A DNA stretch of 63,257 nt from Laceyella putida (GCF_042665195.1 NZ_JBHTBW010000080.1:1-63257), one strand, 5' to 3'. Positions 8,216 through 17,059 are shown, counted from the stretch's first letter. Numbers and translations: made by a program. The notes: a model not told the origin generated them from the letters alone.

Positions 8216-8976
8216 TGCAGCATCTCCCCTTTGCGCTCGTTGATCATCCGATTCAGCTCCGCCAACGCGTCGGAGATCCCCCCCACCCGGTCAATCAGAC
8301 CATATTTCACCGCGTCTTTGCCAATGACATTGGTTCCGATATCCCGGGCCAACTCCCCGGTGCGAAACATCAGTTCACGAAACTTTTCTTCCGTGATATT
8401 GGAATGATGGGAGACAAAGCGAATCACGCGATCTTGCATCTTCTCCAAATACTCAAACGTCTGCGGCACCCCGATCACCAAGCCGGTCAACCGAACTGGA
8501 TGCACGGTCATCGTTGCCGTTTCCGCGATAAAAGAGGTGTCAGCTGCCACCGCTATGGGCACGCCAATGCTATGCCCCCCGCCCAATACGATCGAGACGG
8601 TCGGTTTGCTCATCGATGCGATCATTTCCGCAATCGCCAACCCCGCCTCCACGTCACCGCCAACCGTATTGAGAATGATGACCATTCCTTCGATCTTCGG
8701 ATTTTGTTCCACGGCGATGATTTGCGGAATGACGTGCTCATATTTGGTCGTTTTGTTTTGGGGCGGCATGACGAGATGCCCTTCCACTTGCCCGATGATG
8801 CTCATGCAAAATACGTTGGATTCCAACTGCGGGACATTGGTTTGTCCCAATTGTTGAATCGCATGAAGCGTAGCATCCCTTTTCTTCTCTTCCACTCCGT
8901 CCGCCTGCCGGTCCGGGTTCGGTTCAGGCTGCGGTTCTGCTTGGTCATTCCGTATAAAAATACGATCTTCAGACAT
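8212..8976 (-). CDS. tepA: ClpP-class translocation-enhancing protease TepA
   Basis: This 254-residue ClpP/crotonase-fold serine protease resembles Bacillus TepA (YmfB), which is reported to help protein secretion by removing residual signal peptides or pre-proteins. The central core carries NTVGGDVEAGLAIAEMI, then the nucleophile region VLGGGHSIGVPIAVAAD and MTVHPVRLTG with the likely catalytic His. The N-terminal 50 residues are charged and variable, and no signal peptide is evident, which fits a cytoplasmic enzyme. The ATG at 8976 follows GGAGGG. The stop overlaps the start of ylzJ. Confidence 0.88.
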   Translation of the reverse strand: MSEDRIFIRNDQAEPQPEPNPDRQADGVEEKKRDATLHAIQQLGQTNVPQLESNVFCMSIIGQVEGHLVMPPQNKTTKYEHVIPQIIAVEQNPKIEGMVIILNTVGGDVEAGLAIAEMIASMSKPTVSIVLGGGHSIGVPIAVAADTSFIAETATMTVHPVRLTGLVIGVPQTFEYLEKMQDRVIRFVSHHSNITEEKFRELMFRTGELARDIGTNVIGKDAVKYGLIDRVGGISDALAELNRMINERKGEMLQ

Positions 8977-9044
8977 GTTTCATCCCTCCAACCTCGTGTC
9001 CCTGTTAGTATGGACGAAAGGAAGGGTTCTTATAGCGAACCGAG

Positions 9045-9330
9045 TTTGAGACTCCACACGGCTGAAGCCGTGGGATTCTTGGATAGTTAATGTCCTCAAT
9101 CCATTTCTGCTTTGGACAACTTCCAAGTTCAGGGCTGTCTCATCAGCCCATCCCATACAGTTCTACAACATCGTTGCATGTACCCATATGGGCGGCGTAC
9201 CTATGACCAATACGCTAGGCGGCGTTCGATCCGCAAACTGCAACATCAAAAGATAAAAAATAGTTGCTCTAAGCATCCCCTTTATGGGGATACCGAGCAA
9301 CGCCGTCTTTCATCCCACGATTGAAACCGT
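9045..9330 (-). mobile_element. IS200/IS605-family right-end remnant
   Basis: The sequence CCACGGCTTCAGCCGTG (reverse strand, near 9055-9073) is the GAAGCCGTGGGATTC-type palindrome typical of TnpB-bearing IS605/IS1341 ends. No tnpB frame with the NASINI zinc-ribbon end can be read, so only non-coding end sequence remains. It interrupts the small gene at 9310-9444. It includes the nested hairpin at 9264-9300. Confidence 0.5.
9264..9300. repeat. Two-tier hairpin in the IS605 remnant
   Basis: TTGCTC (9264-9269) pairs with GAGCAA (9295-9300), and inside it TCCCC pairs with GGGGA. It is probably a structured element end, such as part of an omega-RNA scaffold or an end recognised by TnpA. Confidence 0.45.
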
Positions 9331-9444
9331 GCTTTCAGCCAGCAAAAATCTGTAATTTTCGGTTCTCTCTAAAAGCTCACCTTCCCATTCATAATGAAGG
9401 ATATTGGGATATTTCATCGCCTTCAATTTAATCATGTTTAACAT
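9310..9444 (-). pseudogene. Truncated small gene, possibly DUF402-like
   Basis: The ATG at 9444 has AAGGGGG a few bases upstream, better than the earlier in-frame ATG at 9507. The 44-residue frame begins MLNMIKLKAMKYPN and has HYEWEGELLERTENYRFLL, which resembles the start of DUF402/FomD-type proteins. The conserved C-terminal two-thirds is missing, and the frame ends inside the IS605 remnant, so the gene was probably cut by that element. The family assignment is tentative. Confidence 0.45.
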
Positions 9445-9551
9445 CGGCGCCCCCTTCTGAAGATCCTTTTCAGATTGGGCCATCGTTTTCCATTCAATGC
9501 GGAACATCTCCCCCTGTGTTCAACAAGCAGGAGACATTCCCCACATCCTCC

Positions 9552-9953
9552 TTATTCATCTCGGATGACCTTCTGCCATTGCTTCGCCTTTTCCGCCGAG
9601 TTTCGCACTTTGTCCAACCCGCTTCCGCATCCCGCCTCCACCACCGCGGCATAAGCCCCTTCAATTAATGGCGCGTCCGCGAATTGGATGCCTTCCCGCT
9701 CCGCCAACAATTCCAGCGCCATCTCCGCATGAAGAAGGGCGCTGCCCAAATCAAACAACACCAACACACCTTTGTCAGAGTAGACGGATTCGATGGCTTC
9801 CTTTATTTTAAACGCACTCGTCCCCAACTCTCCTTCATCCGTGCCCCCCGCCACGGCAATCGGCACATTCGGCTGAAATTGGCGCAAAAACTGTTTCAGT
9901 CCCCGCACGATGTCCGCACTATGGGAGACCAACACAATGCCCACATGGCTCAA
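9552..9953 (-). CDS. dhaM: Dihydroxyacetone kinase phosphotransfer subunit DhaM (EIIA-like)
   Basis: This single-domain DhaM of 133 residues passes phosphate from PTS HPr to ADP bound on DhaL. The acceptor His lies in GIVLVSHSADIV near the N-terminus, and GTSAFKI and FDLGSALLHAEMALE are the other conserved blocks. I prefer the TTG at 9953, which overlaps the dhaL stop (TTGA), over the ATG at 9983, because GGTGGGG precedes the TTG and homologues start there. It is the last gene of dhaKLM. Unlike E. coli DhaM it has no fused HPr or EI domains, so it relies on the cell's general PTS. Confidence 0.9.
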   Translation of the reverse strand: MSHVGIVLVSHSADIVRGLKQFLRQFQPNVPIAVAGGTDEGELGTSAFKIKEAIESVYSDKGVLVLFDLGSALLHAEMALELLAEREGIQFADAPLIEGAYAAVVEAGCGSGLDKVRNSAEKAKQWQKVIRDE

Positions 9954-10576
9954 ACGTCCCCACCTTCTTCCATCACCTGACATAGTGCGTCAAACAAGTG
10001 GTAGGAAGAAGCGGCGCCGGGGTCCAGATGGCCAACGGAACGGGCGCCCAAGTAGGACGCGCGCCCCCGTTTCGCTTCCAGCTCTTTGGTGCGCGACAGG
10101 GCGTCTTCCGCCTGCCGCCGCACTTCCGCCCACGAGCAGTTCGCTTGCTGCTCCATCTGTCGCGTGACGGGTTCCCATACATCGATCATCGTTTTATCCC
10201 CCAGCTGCGCTTTGCCTCTCATTTTCATCCCTTCCGTGGCCTCGCGGAACCCCTGCGCCAACTCAGCCGGGAGTAATCGCTTTTTCCCTTTCCACACTTG
10301 GGCCATCTTTAAAAAGGCGGTGCTGTACAGGGGCCCAGAAGCGCCTCCCACTTTAGCGAGCAAAGACATCGCCACCAACTGGCACGTTGCCCCGATATCG
10401 GCGGGGGTTGACGCATCGAGCTTCCGCACAACTTCCAACAGCCCGCGCGCCATATTTATGCCATGATCTCCATCGCCAATCGCTTGATCCAACTCTGACA
10501 GCTCCAACCGCTTCTCCTGCAACCTCTCACCATATAAGCGAAGCCAAGCGATGAACCGTTCGTGGGTCAACTCCAT
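9950..10576 (-). CDS. dhaL: Dihydroxyacetone kinase ADP-binding subunit DhaL
   Basis: This 208-residue DhaL holds ADP and two metal ions and phosphorylates dihydroxyacetone on DhaK. The metal-binding aspartates are in ELDQAIGDGDHGINMARG near residue 30. Later blocks KVGGASGPLYSTAFLKM and GDKTMIDVWEP and the C-terminal DPGAASSYHLFDA are also typical. I chose the ATG at 10576 because AAAGGGGA precedes it; an upstream ATG at 10600 lacks support. It lies 68 bases after dhaK and overlaps dhaM. Confidence 0.93.
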   Translation of the reverse strand: MELTHERFIAWLRLYGERLQEKRLELSELDQAIGDGDHGINMARGLLEVVRKLDASTPADIGATCQLVAMSLLAKVGGASGPLYSTAFLKMAQVWKGKKRLLPAELAQGFREATEGMKMRGKAQLGDKTMIDVWEPVTRQMEQQANCSWAEVRRQAEDALSRTKELEAKRGRASYLGARSVGHLDPGAASSYHLFDALCQVMEEGGDV

Positions 10577-10644
10577 GTTTTGTTCCCCTTTCCATCTCAT
10601 CTACACGAACTTGTAGGTTCCCATCAGCCATTGCCTTTTTGTCC

Positions 10645-11640
10645 TTATCTTTTCCAACCGACTGTATCGGCGGCAGCAGACAACAGTTTCTCCAGCTCGT
10701 CATCCAGTTTAAGCAGGGTAACGGAACAACCCGCCATTTCCAATGACGTCATATATTCGCCGACAATCGTATCCACTACCACCAGTTGTTTGTCTTGTAA
10801 GAGTGTGGTCACTTTGCGGTTTAAAATATATAGTTCCATCAGCGGAGTGGCTCCCAAACCGTTGATCAAGACCGCAACACGCTCTCCTGCCGTGCACGGC
10901 ATGTCTTGCAGGATATGGTCAACCAACACGGTGGCCACTTCATCGGCGGAGGCCAAGGGCGATCGCCTAATCCCGGGCTCACCATGAATCCCCATTCCGA
11001 TTTCCATCTCGCCCTCACCCAAATGAAACCCGGGTTTCCCTACAGCCGGCACGGTACACGGCGTCAACGCCATGCCCATGCTCCGCACTCTTTGGATCAC
11101 TTTTCGGGCTACGCGTTCCACTTCATCCAATGTCGCACCTGTTTCCGCCATCGCTCCCGCAATCTTGTGCACAAAGACCGTCCCGGCAATGCCGCGTCGC
11201 CCTGTGGTATAGGTGCTATTCTCCACGGCGACATCATCATTGACGATCACTTGCCTCACATCAATTCCTTCCATCTCTGCAAGTTCTGCCGCCATCTCAA
11301 AGTTCATTACATCGCCAGAATAGTTTTTGATGATCAGGAGGACCCCTTGCCCACTATCCACCGCTTTGATCGCTGCCAGAATCTGATCCGGCGTCGGTGA
11401 TGTAAACACTTCACCCGCCACAGCCCCATCCAGCAACCCGGGTCCCACAAATCCGGCATGAGCCGGCTCATGCCCGCTCCCCCCGCCGCTGATCAACCCC
11501 ACTTTGCCGGCAACGGGCGCATCCTTGCGCACCAGCACCCGCGTCTCAGGCACACGGCGCAACCGCATGGGATGGGCCAACACCATGCCTTCGATCATCT
11601 CTTCCACCACTTGTTCCGGATGATTGATGATTTTTTTCAT
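10645..11640 (-). CDS. dhaK: Dihydroxyacetone kinase substrate-binding subunit DhaK
   Basis: This 331-residue DhaK binds dihydroxyacetone covalently through a histidine, here the His of EIGMGIHGEPGI, before phosphoryl transfer from DhaL. The glycine-rich substrate loop SGGGSGHEPAHAGFVG (about residues 50-66) and IIKNYSGDVMNFEMA are intact. The ATG at 11640 is favoured over the one at 11646 because GGGGGAG then sits eight bases upstream. It is the first gene of dhaKLM, which feeds dihydroxyacetone into glycolysis using PEP through the PTS. No regulator gene of the DhaR or DhaQ type is next to it. Confidence 0.94.
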   Translation of the reverse strand: MKKIINHPEQVVEEMIEGMVLAHPMRLRRVPETRVLVRKDAPVAGKVGLISGGGSGHEPAHAGFVGPGLLDGAVAGEVFTSPTPDQILAAIKAVDSGQGVLLIIKNYSGDVMNFEMAAELAEMEGIDVRQVIVNDDVAVENSTYTTGRRGIAGTVFVHKIAGAMAETGATLDEVERVARKVIQRVRSMGMALTPCTVPAVGKPGFHLGEGEMEIGMGIHGEPGIRRSPLASADEVATVLVDHILQDMPCTAGERVAVLINGLGATPLMELYILNRKVTTLLQDKQLVVVDTIVGEYMTSLEMAGCSVTLLKLDDELEKLLSAAADTVGWKR

Positions 11641-11759
11641 CTTCATCTCTCCCCCATAACCATAGATGACTGTATCTTCCCCATTTTCAGGTTATCACAC
11701 AAATCGCTATTTTAATATATTTTGCAAGCAAGATTCACCCATACCCATTTATCAGATAT

Positions 11760-11801
11760 AAAATCGCCTCCCCAAGTTTCCACTTGAAGAGGCGATTTTA
11801 T
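11760..11801. terminator. Bidirectional terminator
   Basis: AAAATCGCCTC and GAGGCGATTTTA form an 11-bp stem with A and T runs on both sides. It lies between dhaK and the region downstream of the gerA operon, and would stop transcription from the right on the reverse strand. Confidence 0.7.
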
Positions 11802-11833
11802 TTCCATTCCTATTCTTCTGCATCAGGTTCGAA

Positions 11834-11944
11834 TCACATCTCTTGCATCAGGCGTTGGATTGCCCTCTCCATTCCCTCATCTAAAATGAGTTTAAGATCA
11901 TGGGCAATCACATGCGGGCAGAAAATGGGGCACTCTGCATTGGG
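11834..11944 (-). pseudogene. C-terminal gene fragment, unrecognised
   Basis: The reverse frame ends AECPIFCPHVIAHDLKLIL-DEGMERAIQRLMQEM. It reads like a real protein C-terminus (amphipathic helices, CPxFCPH). Upstream it runs into the palindrome at 11945-11988 and the MITE-like element, so no start can be assigned. Family not recognised. Confidence 0.3.
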
Positions 11945-11988
11945 AAGCAAACAAGATCCCAGACCTCGATCTGGACTCTTGTTTGCTT
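11945..11988. repeat. Large palindrome with 12-bp perfect outer stem
   Basis: AAGCAAACAAGA at 11945-11956 pairs perfectly with 11977-11988, and CCAGA-TCTGG pairs inside. There is no T tract. It ends 10 bases from the MITE-like element. It may be a 3'-end structure for the gerA transcript or a mobile-element end. Confidence 0.6.
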
Positions 11989-11998
11989 CATATCCGTT

Positions 11999-12130
11999 AG
12001 GGCGTGTCTGGCAAATCAAGTTGACCAATGGGAGGAGGCGAAAAACCTTTTCCCGATGAGCGCCGATGGACAAGTGAAGCGAATGGGAAAACGGTTTTGG
12101 TGCCGCCGACATATTTATCAGACACGCCCT
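11999..12130. mobile_element. 132-bp MITE-like element with 12-bp perfect inverted repeats
   Basis: AGGGCGTGTCTG at 11999-12010 is perfectly repeated, inverted, at 12119-12130, and the similarity continues weakly for a few bases inward. The interior has no full gene, but the reverse strand opens a short frame from ATG (MSAAPKPFSHS). This suggests an internally deleted insertion sequence that needs a transposase from elsewhere. No clear target duplication was seen. The ends resemble those of IS5-like elements, an inference from memory only. Confidence 0.6.
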
Positions 12131-12170
12131 GGTGGGGACCATGCAGGTGTTGATGACGCCGTGGTGCCCT

Positions 12171-13334
12171 TCACTTTTTCTTCGTCCCTTTCGTCCGATA
12201 ATCCTTGATGTTGACGTTCACATCCACTTTCACCGCAGCCTTGCTAAACTCCTGGTCCCAATTCTCTTTCACCTTATGCCACACCTCTGGGTATTCGATT
12301 CTGAGCCGTTTGCCAAAACCGGCCACATCCGCCTGGTACCGGTGCTGGATTTTTTCCAGCGCCTGGCTGATCATCCGGGAGACTGTCTGTTCCGCCGCCC
12401 GCTCCGCCCTTTGCAACACATCCCCCTCAAAGGCGTCCCCCGGCAACAGCCAGTCCTCTTCCAATTGTCCTTCCGCTTTAATCTGGACGTCAAACGAAAT
12501 GCGCTCCCCCTGCACATGGGGTTGAATCCGGCTCTGAACCCCTGACAAAGCCACCGTAATCACTTGGCCTGTCTTGCGGTCGTTTCCCCGCACCAAATCG
12601 GAGGTGACATCGCCCGCCAACCAGTTTACCCCGCCCAATTCATCTTGGTTTAACGTGCCGATCAGTTTGTTTGCCTTGCCCTTGATCACCGCGGCGCCAA
12701 CGAATTGCATCTGCCCATTCCTCGCACCCACTTCCTGCAACAGAAAACTGGATTCTGCCGCCATGCGGGCGGACGCTTTCTGCAAACTCACCTCGGGCAG
12801 GATACTGCTCGTCCGTTCCCTGTTTTTCACCATTTGCACAAGGTGAAAGGCGGGCACCTCTTTCCCCGATTCCAAGATCTCTCGGGCTTTTCCCTTGGCG
12901 ATGAAAAGCTGGCAACTGTACCTGACTTGCGTATCCCGCAGATAATCCATGAGTATTTGGTGCAAATTCAGCCGACGCGCCAAATCATCACTGACAATCA
13001 CCACTTTTAGATGGGGAGGTATGGGAATGTGAACTTCCCGCACCAATAGCTGATGCCAAGCCTTATATACCGATTCATTTGTGCTGGACATATTTTCGTA
13101 CGGTTTTTGCTGCAAACCGTCATCCTTTTGGCCGGCCACCGCTTTCGGTACCACATGTTGCGCCGTCACTGTGATGAGCGGTTTGCCATCCTTCCCTTCC
13201 CCTTCCGCCAAATCAAGCGCTTCGCCCACCTGAAGGTGCCTTTCTTCAATATCCGTGTAATCCCAGCAACCGCTCAGGAAAAGACAGAGGCATCCCAAGC
13301 AGGAGAGACCGATCCATCTACTGTTTATTCCCAA
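12171..13334 (-). CDS. gerAC: Spore germination lipoprotein, Ger(x)C family
   Basis: This 387-residue C-subunit of a GerA-type germinant receptor begins with a lipoprotein signal (GLSCLGCLCLFLSGC, lipid-modified Cys near residue 23). It continues with WDYTDIEERHL and later INFRVGA-like and GKANKLIG-type beta domains typical of Ger(x)C. The C-terminal helix QADVAGFGKRLRIEYPEVW matches the conserved family end. The start is TTG at 13334 behind AAGGGGG, inside the end of the B gene (17-base overlap). It is the third gene of the operon and anchors on the outer face of the spore inner membrane. Confidence 0.9.
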   Translation of the reverse strand: MGINSRWIGLSCLGCLCLFLSGCWDYTDIEERHLQVGEALDLAEGEGKDGKPLITVTAQHVVPKAVAGQKDDGLQQKPYENMSSTNESVYKAWHQLLVREVHIPIPPHLKVVIVSDDLARRLNLHQILMDYLRDTQVRYSCQLFIAKGKAREILESGKEVPAFHLVQMVKNRERTSSILPEVSLQKASARMAAESSFLLQEVGARNGQMQFVGAAVIKGKANKLIGTLNQDELGGVNWLAGDVTSDLVRGNDRKTGQVITVALSGVQSRIQPHVQGERISFDVQIKAEGQLEEDWLLPGDAFEGDVLQRAERAAEQTVSRMISQALEKIQHRYQADVAGFGKRLRIEYPEVWHKVKENWDQEFSKAAVKVDVNVNIKDYRTKGTKKK

Positions 13335-14436
13335 GCAACATCCCCCTTACTTTGGCGATGAAGCACAAGATAATGGGAACCGCAATCACCATCACCATAC
13401 CCATGTAACCAAGCAGCTCCCCCAAAGCGAACACATCATTGATCGTTTTTAGCTTCCATGCCAGCACATAGATCACGGGCAATAATCCAATAATGAAAGA
13501 TTGAAACTTCCCCTTTTGAAACAATTGGGCCAAGCCCAATCCCGCCAGGTAATGGCACAGGCTGAGCGTGGTGTAGATCTGCAAGATCCACACAGCCAAC
13601 AGAAACGATTCATACCGCTCAAAAAGCACTCCCTCAAGTTCGAACGACCGGACCAGCTCAATGGTGGGAAAGGTTAACGTCACCACGTCATCGATGGTTA
13701 ACGCCCCAATGACGACAATCACGGTCATTACGTAAAAAATCACGGGAATCCCGATCCCAGCAAGCACGGCCTTCAACGCTTGGCGGGGTTCTGACATAAA
13801 AGCGGGCAAAAACAACATCGTCTCCAAGCCCAGATAGGAAAGGGTAGTCGTTTCCAACCCTTTGATCACGGGCATCCAACCCCGTTCCAACACCGGCCGC
13901 AAATTGTCCAATTCAAAATTCTTAAAGCCCATAAACAACACCAGAAAAAACAAGAGGATCGTGATGGGGAGAATCACCTCACACAGGCGGGCGATCGGAT
14001 TGATGCCGCCGACCACCAGGTAAGCGCTGGCAAACAAAAGGAGGCCCATCGTCACTTCGATGGGAGTAGCCGGAAGCAAGAAAAAATTGGTCACTTCCCC
14101 CATGGCCCGGATTTCAAATGCCGCCAATAAAGTAAAGTACCCGACCGCATAAAGGTTGATCAGGAGCCCCATCCACTGCCCAACGATTTCCTGACTGTAC
14201 TGATAGAGCGTTTTGCCGGGAAAAAGCTGGCTCAGTTTCACCAAAAGCACACCCAGCAGCATCGCGACCAAACCGCCCAAAAGGACGGCGATCCAACCGT
14301 CCGCCGTGCCCACCTTTTCCGTGACGGTCCTGGGAAGCGTCAGAATGCCCACGCCCAGGATAAAGGAGGTCACCAATACGGCGGCTTGGGTAGAAGTGAT
14401 ATGATCTTTCGGATTGGTCAACAACGGTTCGTTCAC
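13318..14436 (-). CDS. gerAB: Spore germination permease-like protein GerAB
   Basis: This 372-residue membrane protein of the amino-acid/polyamine/organocation superfamily has ten predicted helices and the endospore germination permease pattern (ILGVGILTLPRTV near residue 27, GLETMLFLPAFM near 195). GerAB subunits bind the germinant. The GTG start overlaps the gerAA stop by four bases (GTGA), which couples their translation. It is the middle gene of A-B-C. The germinant specificity cannot be read from the sequence. Confidence 0.92.
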   Translation of the reverse strand: MNEPLLTNPKDHITSTQAAVLVTSFILGVGILTLPRTVTEKVGTADGWIAVLLGGLVAMLLGVLLVKLSQLFPGKTLYQYSQEIVGQWMGLLINLYAVGYFTLLAAFEIRAMGEVTNFFLLPATPIEVTMGLLLFASAYLVVGGINPIARLCEVILPITILLFFLVLFMGFKNFELDNLRPVLERGWMPVIKGLETTTLSYLGLETMLFLPAFMSEPRQALKAVLAGIGIPVIFYVMTVIVVIGALTIDDVVTLTFPTIELVRSFELEGVLFERYESFLLAVWILQIYTTLSLCHYLAGLGLAQLFQKGKFQSFIIGLLPVIYVLAWKLKTINDVFALGELLGYMGMVMVIAVPIILCFIAKVRGMLLGNKQ

Positions 14437-16058
14437 TTCCTTTTTGTGGGTGAGGTTTGCCGCATGCGCACTTGGTCTTTGGGAAACAACATCTGGGGCC
14501 GCTTGTCGGATATGCCCTGCGGCAAGCGGATTAAGAAGTCCTTCCAGTCAGACCAGCGGATGGGGGCGGCGGGAGCGATATAGGGGACACCAAAACTCTT
14601 TAACTTGACCAGATGAATCAAGATGATGAGAAAGAAAAAGATCACGCCGAACAGTCCCAACACGGCGGCGCAAACCATGGCGCCAAACCGGAGCAAGCGC
14701 AGGCTGATGCCGCCGGCGTATTCCGGGATGGCAAAAGAAGAGATGGCCGTGAGTGAAACCACCATCACCATGATCGGGCTGACAATCCCCGCCTGCACTG
14801 CCGCTTCGCCGATCACCAATCCCCCCACCAACCCCACTGTCTGCCCCACCGGCCTGGGCAAACGAAGTCCCGCTTCACGCAAGATTTCGATGGCAATCTC
14901 CATAATCAACGATTCGATGATCGAGGGAAACGGAACCCCTTCGCGCGTCGCCGCAATGGAGATCGCCAAGGTGGTGGGAATCAATCCTTGATGAAACGAC
15001 ACAAAGGAAATGTAAATGGACGGAAGATACAGCGAGACAAATGCGGAAAAATACCGCAACAGGCGAATCAACGAGCCCGGAATCCATCTTTGGTAGTAAT
15101 CCTCCGGCGATTGCAGAAACATGGCAAAGGTTACGGGAGCGATCAGGGTAAATGGGGTGCCATCCAGCAAGATCCCCACCCGCCCTTCCATCAGCGCGGC
15201 GATGAGCCGGTCCGGACGCTCCGTGTTTTGCAGTTGCGGGAAAGGGGTCAAGTAATTATCTTGAATCAGTAGTTCAATATAACCCGTCTCCGGAACATCA
15301 TCGATGTCGATGCGGGCGATCCGGTTTTGCACCTCCTGCACCAGCTCATCGTTGGCGATTCCTTCAAAATAGACAATGGCCAATTCCTTTTTTGTGCGCC
15401 GCCCCACTTGGTAGGGCAAGATCTTCAAATCGGGATTTCCCACTAGCTGACGCAAAATGGCGAGATTATCCTGCAAATTTTCATTGAATCCAAGCCGCGG
15501 TCCCCTTACCAGCGCCTCGGTTAGCGGTTCCTCGATATTGCGGGCCTTTTTCTGTTTGGCCTCAATCACCAGCGCTTCGGCAACCCCATCGATGAATAAG
15601 GCCGTGTTCCCTCGAAAAACATGTGTCACCACTTCGGTTGACGTCGCAACCCTTTTCACGCCGTTCACGGTCAAATAGCGGTCTTTAACCAAATCCATGA
15701 CATCGGGACGGTTTTCTGTTTCCAACGCATGAACCGCTGGGGAGAAGTTCAGCATCAATGGTTTCATTACGTTTTCATTCAGGAAATCCAAATCCGTCAA
15801 TCCGTCCAAATAAACCAGCGCCGCGCGAATGTCGGTGTCCCGCAAGTAAAACTCCCTCGTCCTCACATCCGCATTGGCGCCGATTTGCTCTTGCATGCGC
15901 TGTAAATGGGCGGTGATCCCATGGTCCGCCATTGGATGGGCGGACGAGTCATCCACCGGGTCATCCGGCATGGACAAGCTGGGAACCGAAAGCTTTTTGG
16001 GGGTAAGCAGCCGTGTTTTTCTTTTTCTCGATGGTCTTGGCTTCAGCTCATCACTCAT
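14433..16058 (-). CDS. gerAA: Spore germination protein GerAA
   Basis: This roughly 541-residue A-subunit has a cytoplasmic N-terminal half containing DVVFRGN-like HVFRGNTALFIDG and VRGPRLGFNENLQDNLAILR, the family hallmark. The C-terminal half has four or five membrane helices with PVGQTVGLVGGLVIGEAAV. A-subunits form an oligomeric channel in the spore inner membrane. The ATG at 16058 follows AAAGGGC and fits better than the GTG upstream at 16082. It is the first gene of gerAA-AB-AC, normally expressed in the forespore under sigma G. A weak sigma-G-like pair lies upstream near 16095-16130. Confidence 0.92.
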   Translation of the reverse strand: MSDELKPRPSRKRKTRLLTPKKLSVPSLSMPDDPVDDSSAHPMADHGITAHLQRMQEQIGANADVRTREFYLRDTDIRAALVYLDGLTDLDFLNENVMKPLMLNFSPAVHALETENRPDVMDLVKDRYLTVNGVKRVATSTEVVTHVFRGNTALFIDGVAEALVIEAKQKKARNIEEPLTEALVRGPRLGFNENLQDNLAILRQLVGNPDLKILPYQVGRRTKKELAIVYFEGIANDELVQEVQNRIARIDIDDVPETGYIELLIQDNYLTPFPQLQNTERPDRLIAALMEGRVGILLDGTPFTLIAPVTFAMFLQSPEDYYQRWIPGSLIRLLRYFSAFVSLYLPSIYISFVSFHQGLIPTTLAISIAATREGVPFPSIIESLIMEIAIEILREAGLRLPRPVGQTVGLVGGLVIGEAAVQAGIVSPIMVMVVSLTAISSFAIPEYAGGISLRLLRFGAMVCAAVLGLFGVIFFFLIILIHLVKLKSFGVPYIAPAAPIRWSDWKDFLIRLPQGISDKRPQMLFPKDQVRMRQTSPTKRK

Positions 16059-16287
16059 CCGATTTCGCCCTTTCATCTGCACAATCGACTTTGCTATGCA
16101 ACATGACTGTTCATTCTCTCATCATTTTGGGCATAACCGTTTGGCTTCATACGGGATGAGTTGGAAACGAAACATAACAACCCCATTATTTACCATTGAG
16201 ACAATCCATTCCAATAACATCCACTTTCTGCACATTCAACATATCCCATATAATAGAAGGGAGATAGCACCCTTCCACTGTTACTCC

Positions 16288-16317
16288 TTGACACTTTCTT
16301 TTTTGCTATCTCAATAT
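16288..16317 (+). promoter_or_regulatory. Possible promoter of a short transcript
   Basis: TTGACA at 16288-16293, a 17-base spacer and TCAATAT. No gene follows; the terminator at 16346-16369 would end transcription after about 50 bases. Confidence 0.35.
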
Positions 16318-16345
16318 GCGGTTTTATATTCCCCGAATCATATTG

Positions 16346-16369
16346 GGCGCTTATGAGAGCGCCTTTTTT
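16346..16369 (+). terminator. Intrinsic terminator
   Basis: GGCGCT and AGCGCC form a six-base stem with a six-base loop, then TTTTTT. No protein gene ends upstream on this strand. It pairs with the promoter candidate at 16288 to suggest a short RNA. Confidence 0.6.
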
Positions 16370-16543
16370 ATCTATCAACTCACCACTCGGCTCCACTTCC
16401 ATGGCTCGGATCGCAGTCTTGGCTACCCGCACTTTCATACTTGGTTGCCGTTTTTTTCAGTCCACTTGGAATTTTCCCATTCATCAATTAAAATAATTGA
16501 TATGACTGTTGCCTACCAATGTCATCGAAAGAAGTGAACACCC

Positions 16544-17020
16544 ATGATTCAAGCCCCTTTTCAAATTCGCTTGGCCACTTCCGCCGATCATGATTTCATC
16601 ATGGATTTGTCCCTTCGTTTCAATGATTTTCCACTGATGGCTTGGCGTGACCGCGACAAAATGGATACAGCGCAAATTCGCCTGACAAAAGAAGCGCTCG
16701 AGAACCCCCGGCCACACAGCGAGCTGTTTGTTATCGAAGATGCCCGTCATATTCCCTGCGGATATATTTATCTGGCCGAAACGGAAGACTTTTTCACTAA
16801 AGAGAAACTCGCCTTTATCCTGGCCATTGCCGTAAAAAAAGAGGCGGAAGGGCATGGCCTGGGACGCAAACTGATGGACCATGCAGAAGAATGGGCCCAT
16901 GGCAGGGGATGCAGGCAACTGGGCTTGCAAGTGTTTGCGGCAAACGAACGCGCCCGTCGATTATATGAATCATGTGGGTTTGAACCGGAATCGATACGGA
17001 TGATAAAAGATTTGTCATAG
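16544..17020 (+). CDS. GNAT family N-acetyltransferase
   Basis: This 158-residue GNAT protein transfers an acyl group from acyl-CoA to an amine. The acetyl-CoA binding motif A is IAVKKEAEGHGLGRKLMDHAE (residues about 92-112, with GHGLGRKL as the pyrophosphate loop). Motif B follows in LGLQVFAANERARRLYESCGF, the common signature of this superfamily. The start ATG at 16544 follows AAAGAAGTG. The gene stands alone and ends at a shared terminator facing asnB. The substrate is unknown. Confidence 0.88.
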   Translation: MIQAPFQIRLATSADHDFIMDLSLRFNDFPLMAWRDRDKMDTAQIRLTKEALENPRPHSELFVIEDARHIPCGYIYLAETEDFFTKEKLAFILAIAVKKEAEGHGLGRKLMDHAEEWAHGRGCRQLGLQVFAANERARRLYESCGFEPESIRMIKDLS

Positions 17021-17059
17021 CAAGCGGATATGAAGAAAGGACTCCATCATCGCAAATAA

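Noticed and set aside
16190..16438. Reverse-strand frame of 82 codons upstream of the GNAT gene
   Set aside because: It runs through the terminator at 16346-16369 and lacks a ribosome site. Its composition is not convincing.
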